The notes under the pieces are model-generated. The model searched no databases, was not told the origin of the DNA, and saw nothing but the letters and a program-made list of their open reading frames with translations. From assembly GCA_035713725.1 (NCBI GenBank), contig DASTMZ010000184.1:1-25610 (forward strand): a stretch of 25,610 nt of DNA, read 5' to 3'. This document shows, one piece after another, positions 20,552-25,610 of this stretch. Source of the DNA: DASQPR01 sp035713725 (GTDB taxonomy: Bacteria > Actinomycetota > Actinomycetes > Mycobacteriales > Micromonosporaceae). A program made the translations under genes and the position numbers. Positions within the stretch are counted from its first letter, which is position 1, and every line of letters starts with the position of its first letter.

Positions 20552-21190
20552 GTGGCGACATCGGGCCTGGCAACCCGTACCCAGCAGGAGCGCAGCCGCG
20601 CGACCCAGCGTCGGCTGCTCGACGCCACGGTCACCTGCCTGATCGAGTACGGGTGGTCCGGCACCACGACGACCACCGTGGCCGGCACCGCTGGCGTGTC
20701 GCGCGGTGCCCAAGTGCATCACTACCCGACGAAGAACGCGCTCGTCCTCGCCGCCGTCGAGCACCTCACCGAGCGGCGCTCGGAGGAGATCCGTTCCGAG
20801 GCGGCGCGCTGGCCGGCACGGTCGGGCACTCGGGTCGAAGGAGTCGTGGATCTGCTCGCCGCCTCGTTCACCGGCCCCCTGTTCGAGGCGGCGCTCGAGG
20901 TCTGGGTGGCCGCTCGGACCGACCACGCGCTCCGCTCCGCGCTCGGTCCGCTCGAGGCAAAGATCGGCCGCGAGGCATTCCGCCTGACCGCCGGTTTGCT
21001 CGACGCGGACGTGTCACGTCCCGACGTACGCGAAGCCATCCAGGCGACGCTCGAGTTGGTACGCGGACTCGGCGTCGCCAACCTTCTCAGTGACGATTCG
21101 CAGCGGCGCCGAGCCGTCTTGCACGGCTGGAATCGGCATCTCACACAGGTGTTGACGAGTCGACGCATCGAGCCGGAAGGCCCGACATGA
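20552..21190 (+). CDS. TetR-family transcriptional regulator
   Basis: Encodes 212 aa from GTG 20552; the frame opens at a TTG (20525), but that codon lies within the inverted repeat and adds nine unlikely residues. The N-terminal helix-turn-helix has the TetR pattern: T-R-x-x-L-L-D-A-T-x-x-C-L-I-E-Y-G-W-S-G-T-T-T-T-T-V-A, then G-V-S-R-G-A-Q-V-H-H-Y-P-T-K. The C-terminal ligand domain is all-helical. No ribosome site is evident, so it could be leaderless. It precedes the acyl-CoA carboxylase genes by 171 nt in the same direction, so it probably controls them and senses an acyl-CoA or fatty acid; the ligand is inferred only. Confidence 0.9.
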   Translation: MATSGLATRTQQERSRATQRRLLDATVTCLIEYGWSGTTTTTVAGTAGVSRGAQVHHYPTKNALVLAAVEHLTERRSEEIRSEAARWPARSGTRVEGVVDLLAASFTGPLFEAALEVWVAARTDHALRSALGPLEAKIGREAFRLTAGLLDADVSRPDVREAIQATLELVRGLGVANLLSDDSQRRRAVLHGWNRHLTQVLTSRRIEPEGPT

Positions 21191-21237
21191 CCGAAGTGAG
21201 CGCGCCCGCACCGTCACGATTCGATGCCGGTTCGCGC

Positions 21238-21255
21238 CCGGCGTGTCGACGCCGG
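21238..21255 (+). promoter_or_regulatory. Stable stem-loop between tetR and accD
   Basis: CCGGCGT (21238-21244) and ACGCCGG (21249-21255) pair perfectly around a GTCG tetraloop, 107 nt before accD. With a 2-nt bulge, the stem can extend to CGCC/GGCG. The 171-bp gap holds no other gene; the short frame overlapping the tetR stop has no family features. The hairpin may be an attenuator or partial terminator. Confidence 0.4.
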
Positions 21256-21361
21256 TGGCGACTCGTTACGCCAGATGGCACCGGCATTCGACGCGCATCG
21301 CGCATCCCCCGCTCACCCGGCGTTGTTCAGCCGATGCTCCGACACGTCGAAGGACGAGATC

Positions 21362-22963
21362 ATGCCAATCCTTGCTAGCGCACTCGACCCGCAGTCCCCG
21401 TCGTACGCGGAGAACCGCACCGCGATGCTCGAGCGCCTGACCGAGCTGGAAGAGGCACTCGACGCTGCGCGCGCCGGCGGTGGCGAGAAGTACGTCGCGC
21501 GCCACCGGTCCCGCGGCCGGCTGCTCCCTCGTGAGCGCATCGAGTTGCTCATCGACCGGGACACGGCGTTCCTCGAGCTGTGCGCGGTCGCCGCGTTCGC
21601 CACCGATTTCCCGATCGGCGCCAGCGTGATCGGCGGCATCGGCATCGTCGAGGGCGTCGAATGCATGATCATCGCAAACGATCCGACCGTCCGCGGCGGC
21701 AGCGTGAACCCGTTCACCCTGCGCAAGAGCAACCGGCTCGCGCAAATCGCGGCGACCAACCGGCTGCCGGTCATCAACCTCGTCGAGTCGGGCGGCGCGG
21801 ATCTGCCGACGCAGGCACAGATCTTCATTCCGGGCGGCCGGATCTTCCGCGACCTCACTCGCGCGAGTTCCGAGCGCCTGCCCACCATCGCGGTGGTGTT
21901 CGGCAACGCCACTGCCGGCGGCGCCTATCTGCCGGGCATGTCCGACCACACGATCTTCGTCAAGAACCAGGCGAGCGTCTATCTCGCCGGTCCACCGCTG
22001 GTCAAGATGGCCACCGGTGAGGACACCGACGACGAGTCGCTCGGTGGCGCCGAGATGCACGCGACCACGTCCGGTCTCGCGGACTACCTCGCCGTCGACG
22101 AGCGCGACGCGATCCGCCTCGCGCGCCGTACGGTGGCGCGACTCAACTGGCGGAAGCTCGGGTCGGGCCCGCGCACGCTCATCGCACCGGAACCGAAATA
22201 CGACGCCGACGAGTTGCTCGGCATCCCGAGCGCCGACCTGCGCAACCCGTTCGACCCTCGCGAAGTCGTGGCGCGCGTCGTGGACGGCAGCGACTTCGAC
22301 GAGTTCAAGCCGCTCTACGGCACCTCGCTGGTGACCGGGTGGGCACAACTGCACGGCTACCCGATCGGCGTACTGGCGAACTCGCGCGGCGTGCTGTTCA
22401 GCGCCGAGTCCCAGAAGGCGGCGCAGTTCATCCAGCTCGCAAACGCGGCCGATACCCCGCTCGTATTCCTGCAGAACACCACCGGCTACATGGTCGGGGC
22501 GAAGTACGAGCAGGACGGCATCATCAAGCACGGCGCACAGATGATCAACGCGGTGGCGAACTCGCATGTCCCGCACCTGACCGTCAACATCGGGGCGTCG
22601 TACGGCGCCGGGAACTACGGCATGTGCGGGCGTGCCTTCGAGCCACGGTTCCTCTTCGCCTGGCCGAATGCGAGATCCGCGGTGATGGGCGGGCCGCAGT
22701 TGGCCGGCGTGCTGTCGATCATCGGCAAGCAGGCGGCGACCGCGGCCGGACGCGACTTCGACGCCGACTCGGACGAGGCGATGAAGCTCGCCGTGACGAG
22801 TCAGATCGAGGAGCAATCGGCCGCGCTATTCCTCTCCGGTCGCCTTTACGACGATGGCGTCATCGACCCGCGAGACACGCGTACCGTGCTCGGCATCTGT
22901 CTGTCCGCGATCCACAGTGGCCCGGTTGAGGGCACGCGCACCTACGGTGTATTCAGGTTCTAA
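21362..22963 (+). CDS. accD: Acyl-CoA carboxylase beta (carboxyltransferase) subunit, methylcrotonyl-CoA carboxylase-like
   Basis: Encodes 533 aa that move the carboxyl group from biotin to an acyl-CoA. The N- and C-terminal crotonase-fold carboxyltransferase domains are complete. Motifs include L-V-E-S-G-G-A-D-L-P, N-A-T-A-G-G-A-Y-L-P-G-M-S-D and V-Y-L-A-G-P-P-L-V, then N-T-T-G-Y-M-V-G and G-A-S-Y-G-A-G-N-Y-G-M-C-G-R, a pattern closest to methylcrotonyl- and geranyl-CoA carboxylase beta subunits and to mycobacterial AccD1/AccD2. The frame is open to 21224, but ATG 21362 has GAAGGA upstream and starts where homologues do. With the biotin subunit 12 nt downstream and an acyl-CoA dehydrogenase next, catabolism of leucine or a branched acyl-CoA is likely. 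Confidence 0.93.
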   Translation: MPILASALDPQSPSYAENRTAMLERLTELEEALDAARAGGGEKYVARHRSRGRLLPRERIELLIDRDTAFLELCAVAAFATDFPIGASVIGGIGIVEGVECMIIANDPTVRGGSVNPFTLRKSNRLAQIAATNRLPVINLVESGGADLPTQAQIFIPGGRIFRDLTRASSERLPTIAVVFGNATAGGAYLPGMSDHTIFVKNQASVYLAGPPLVKMATGEDTDDESLGGAEMHATTSGLADYLAVDERDAIRLARRTVARLNWRKLGSGPRTLIAPEPKYDADELLGIPSADLRNPFDPREVVARVVDGSDFDEFKPLYGTSLVTGWAQLHGYPIGVLANSRGVLFSAESQKAAQFIQLANAADTPLVFLQNTTGYMVGAKYEQDGIIKHGAQMINAVANSHVPHLTVNIGASYGAGNYGMCGRAFEPRFLFAWPNARSAVMGGPQLAGVLSIIGKQAATAAGRDFDADSDEAMKLAVTSQIEEQSAALFLSGRLYDDGVIDPRDTRTVLGICLSAIHSGPVEGTRTYGVFRF

Positions 22964-22975
22964 GGAGCTCTCGAG

Positions 22976-25099
22976 ATGATCCGCAGGCTGCTGGTCGCCA
23001 ACCGTGGCGAGATCGCCCGCCGCATCTTCGCCACGTGTCGCGCGATGGGCATCGAGACGGTGGCGGTCTACTCCGACGCCGATGCCGACCTGCCCTACGT
23101 GTCCGAGGCGGACTACGCCGTACGGCTGCCCGGCAGCGCGCCGACGGCGACGTACCTGCGGGGCGATCTGATCGTGAACGCGGCCCGGAAGGCCGGCGCG
23201 GACGCCGTGCACCCGGGCTACGGATTCCTGTCCGAGCGGGCGGACTTCGCAGCCGCGGTCGCCACCGCCGGGCTGACGTGGATCGGGCCGCCCGCGAAGG
23301 TCATCGCGGCGATGGGTGCGAAGCTCGATGCGAAGAAGCGTGTTGCCCAGGCCGGCGTGCCGACGCTGCCGACGTGGACGCACCCGTTGGACGTCGACTC
23401 GTTCCCGGTGATGGTCAAGGCGTCGGCCGGCGGTGGCGGCCGCGGCATGCGCTTCGTGCTTGACCCGTCGGCGCTGCCGGACGCGCTCGAGTCGGCGAGC
23501 CACGAGGCGCTCGCCGCGTTCGGCGACGGCACGGTGTTCTGTGAGCCTTATATCGACCGCGCTCGGCACATCGAGGTGCAGCTGATGGCCGACGGCGATG
23601 GCAACGTCGTCACGTTCGGCGAGCGTGAGTGCTCTATCCAGCGCCGGCACCAGAAGATCATCGAAGAGACCCCGTCGCCGATGGTGTCGCAGAAGCTGCG
23701 CGGCCAGCTGTGCGACGCGGCGACCGCGGTCGCTCGTGCGATCGACTACGTCGGTGCGGGCACCGTCGAGTTCATCGTCGCGCCCAATGGCGACTACTTC
23801 TTCCTCGAGATGAATACGCGACTGCAGGTGGAGCACGGCGTCACCGAATGCGTTGTCGGCATGCTCGACCTGGTACGGCTGCAACTGCTGGTCGCCGAGG
23901 GTGGCGTGCTCCCCTACGACGGCGCGCCGCCGTTGCGCGGCCACGCGATCGAGGCACGCCTCTACGCCGAGGACCCGTCGAACGCGTGGTTGCCGTCCAC
24001 CGGCACGCTGCATCGGTTCCACATCCCCGGCATCTCGGGCGAGTTCCGCCCGTTGATCGCGCCAGGCCTTCGGCTGGATTCCGGCGTCGAGACCGGCACT
24101 CAGGTCGGCGTGCACTACGACCCGCTGCTCGCGAAGGTCATCGCGTGGGCACCGACTCGGGGGGAAGCCGCGCGACTGCTCGCTTCGACCCTCGCGCGCG
24201 CACACATCCACGGCGTGGTGACCAACCGCGACCTGCTCGTACAGGTGCTGCGTCACACGTCGTTCCGGTCCGGCCAGATCGACATCGGTTTCCTGGAGCG
24301 CCACCCCGACGTGTTCGCGCCGCTCGTGTCGTCCACCGAGTCCGCGAAGTTGTCGTGTCTTGCGGCGGCACTCGCTGGCGCGGCCGCCCGCCACGAGGCA
24401 TCGGCCGGCCCGCGCGTACCGATCGGGTGGCGCAACGTCGGAGGCGTACCGCAGCTTGTCGGGTACCAGGGCCCGGGCGGTTCGGTCGAGGTGTCGTACC
24501 AGTTCGACCGCTCCGGCAACCTTGCCGCGTGGTCGGTGCGGCGCGCGGAGCGCAGCGGCGCGGGCGCGCCGGGCATCCTCGATCTCGCCGGGCCGGAACC
24601 CGAACCGCCGGTCGAGGTCGTCGCCGCGACGGCCGAGCGCGTCAGCCTGGACGTGACCGGCATTCGCGTCGACTTCGACGTGCACACCGTCGGCCACGTG
24701 TCCTATGTGGACTCGACCGAGGGCTCGATCACGCTCGTCGAGTTGCCGCGGTTCCCTGAGCCGCGCCCGGACCTCGCCGAGGGCTCGCTGGTCGCACCGC
24801 TGCCCGGCGCGGTCGGTCGCGTGGTCGTCACGCCCGGCCAACGTGTCACGAGCGGCGACCTGCTGCTCACCGTCGAGGCGATGAAGCTCGAGCATCCCGT
24901 CCACGCACCGTCGTCCGGCGTGGTGGCGGAGCTTCCGGTCGCCGCCGGGGCACAGGTCGACACCGGCGCAATCCTCGCCGTCATCAAACCCGACGACGCG
25001 GTACCCACACCGGCACCCGGCCGTCGCCGGTCACCCGCCGCCCGCGGCGAGCGCGCCGCCTCCTCGCGCCGCCCCGCAGCGCACCAGTCGGAGCGCTAG
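22976..25099 (+). CDS. accA: Acyl-CoA carboxylase alpha subunit (biotin carboxylase plus BCCP)
   Basis: Encodes 707 aa. The N-terminal biotin carboxylase (about 1-445) has L-V-A-N-R-G-E-I-A-R-R, the ATP-grasp glycine loop K-A-S-A-G-G-G-G-R-G-M, H-I-E-V-Q and E-M-N-T-R-L-Q-V-E-H. A linker domain follows, then a biotinyl domain with E-A-M-K-L-E-H; Lys637 carries biotin (Leu replaces the common Met). A basic Pro/Arg/Ala tail of about 40 residues follows the BCCP domain, unusual for this family. AAGGAG overlaps the accD stop and lies 8 nt before the ATG, so accD and accA form one unit. The 12-nt spacing and shared pathway argue that they form a holoenzyme. Confidence 0.95.
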   Translation: MIRRLLVANRGEIARRIFATCRAMGIETVAVYSDADADLPYVSEADYAVRLPGSAPTATYLRGDLIVNAARKAGADAVHPGYGFLSERADFAAAVATAGLTWIGPPAKVIAAMGAKLDAKKRVAQAGVPTLPTWTHPLDVDSFPVMVKASAGGGGRGMRFVLDPSALPDALESASHEALAAFGDGTVFCEPYIDRARHIEVQLMADGDGNVVTFGERECSIQRRHQKIIEETPSPMVSQKLRGQLCDAATAVARAIDYVGAGTVEFIVAPNGDYFFLEMNTRLQVEHGVTECVVGMLDLVRLQLLVAEGGVLPYDGAPPLRGHAIEARLYAEDPSNAWLPSTGTLHRFHIPGISGEFRPLIAPGLRLDSGVETGTQVGVHYDPLLAKVIAWAPTRGEAARLLASTLARAHIHGVVTNRDLLVQVLRHTSFRSGQIDIGFLERHPDVFAPLVSSTESAKLSCLAAALAGAAARHEASAGPRVPIGWRNVGGVPQLVGYQGPGGSVEVSYQFDRSGNLAAWSVRRAERSGAGAPGILDLAGPEPEPPVEVVAATAERVSLDVTGIRVDFDVHTVGHVSYVDSTEGSITLVELPRFPEPRPDLAEGSLVAPLPGAVGRVVVTPGQRVTSGDLLLTVEAMKLEHPVHAPSSGVVAELPVAAGAQVDTGAILAVIKPDDAVPTPAPGRRRSPAARGERAASSRRPAAHQSER

Positions 25100-25121
25100 A
25101 TCGACCGAAGGGTCACCCCTC

Positions 25122-25610
25122 ATGACCTCGATCGACGAAACTGCCGAACAGAACGCGCTACGCAGTGCGGTCGCCACGTTGGGCGCGAAATACGGCCACT
25201 CGTATTACGTGGCAAAGGCGAAGTCGGGCGAGCACGCGACCGAGTTGTGGGCGGACGCGGGCAAGCTCGGCTATCTCGGCGTCAGCATCCCGACCGAATA
25301 CGGCGGTGGCGGTGGCGGCATCACCGAGCTGGCCATTGTGTGCGAGGAGCTTGCTGCCGCCGGCTGCCCGCTGCTGCTGCTCGTGGTGTCACCGGCGATC
25401 GCCGGCACGATCCTCGCCAAGCACGGCACGCCCGACCAACGCGCGCGGTTTCTGCCGGGCCTCGCGGACGGTACGACGACGATCGTCTTCGCGATCACCG
25501 AGCCGGAGGCCGGATCGAACTTCCATCGGCTCGGCACCACCGCGCGCCGTGACGGGACACACTGGGTGCTGACCGGCCGGAAGTGCTTCATCTCCGGTGT
25601 GGACGAGGCC
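25122..25610 (+). CDS. Acyl-CoA dehydrogenase family protein (N-terminal part; runs off the window)
   Basis: The first 163 codons are present, from ATG 25122 with GAAGGG upstream. The N-terminal helical domain has W-A-D-A-G-K-L-G-Y-L-G-V-S-I-P-x-E-Y-G-G-G-G and the FAD-contacting F-A-I-T-E-P-E-A-G-S-N, followed by W-V-L-T-G-R-K-C-F-I-S-G-V-D-E-A. Enzymes of this fold oxidise acyl-CoA to 2-enoyl-CoA with FAD. The context of accD-accA resembles the M. tuberculosis accD2-accA2-fadE12 or accD1-accA1-fadE19 orders, so an isovaleryl-CoA or other branched acyl-CoA substrate is plausible. The catalytic Glu region lies outside the window. Confidence 0.93.
   Translation, partial: MTSIDETAEQNALRSAVATLGAKYGHSYYVAKAKSGEHATELWADAGKLGYLGVSIPTEYGGGGGGITELAIVCEELAAAGCPLLLLVVSPAIAGTILAKHGTPDQRARFLPGLADGTTTIVFAITEPEAGSNFHRLGTTARRDGTHWVLTGRKCFISGVDEA

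Noticed and set aside
21187..21378. A 63-codon frame whose ATG overlaps the tetR stop
   Set aside because: The overlap looks like coupling, but the peptide has no conserved features and runs over the ribosome site and start of accD.
22826..24904. A 692-codon open frame on the minus strand opposite the acyl-CoA carboxylase genes
   Set aside because: It is fully antisense to accD/accA, is composed of Arg/Ala/His/Val-rich sequence without family motifs, and arises from third-position GC bias.

Overview
The window is very GC-rich, uses GTG starts freely, has many 4-bp stop/start overlaps, and carries gene blocks that match the chromosomal backbone of high-GC Actinobacteria. Two blocks have the same gene order as regions I know from Mycobacterium tuberculosis: tilS / zincin-like metalloprotein / PBP4 (dacB) / divergent ppa (the Rv3625c-Rv3628 order), and marP / CoA-type NUDIX / thioredoxin-like / nth / divergent crp (the Rv3671c-Rv3676 order). 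The organism is therefore an actinobacterium; I cannot name the genus. No rRNA, tRNA, CRISPR, insertion sequence or phage gene was seen.

Layout. 1-1652: the tail of a secreted protein ending in a chitin-binding CBM5/12 module converges, across two strong hairpins, on a secreted GH18 chitinase. 1858-3489: a cytoplasmic gamma-glutamyltranspeptidase family protein. 3668-8608 (minus): tilS, the zincin-like gene and a very long PBP4-type D,D-carboxypeptidase, with ppa divergent at 8761-9318. 9358-15443: a divergent pair encoding the type VII (ESX) secretion channel subunit EccD and the three-ATPase motor EccC, with no eccB, eccE, mycP or esx genes in view. 15468-19572 (minus): a tightly coupled operon reading cbiZ, nth, thioredoxin-like lipoprotein, NUDIX, then marP. 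19716-20393 (plus): crp with its own terminator. 20552 to the right edge (plus): a TetR regulator, an acyl-CoA carboxylase beta subunit, a biotin carboxylase/BCCP alpha subunit, and the first 163 codons of an acyl-CoA dehydrogenase. The last four look like one branched-chain or other acyl-CoA catabolic operon.

How the genes work together. The chitin genes degrade an external polymer. tilS, ppa, nth and crp are housekeeping. dacB, marP and the thioredoxin-like lipoprotein act in the envelope. EccC and EccD are the motor and channel of a protein export machine whose other parts must lie elsewhere. The most unusual points are the PBP4 with about 440 residues of cytoplasmic Pro/Ala-rich and charged coiled-coil sequence before its membrane anchor; the isolated divergent eccD/eccC pair placed between two otherwise conserved blocks; the low-complexity insertions in EccC; and a cobinamide-salvage gene (cbiZ) translationally coupled to the DNA-repair gene nth. 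I did not find a clear, wholly new system.
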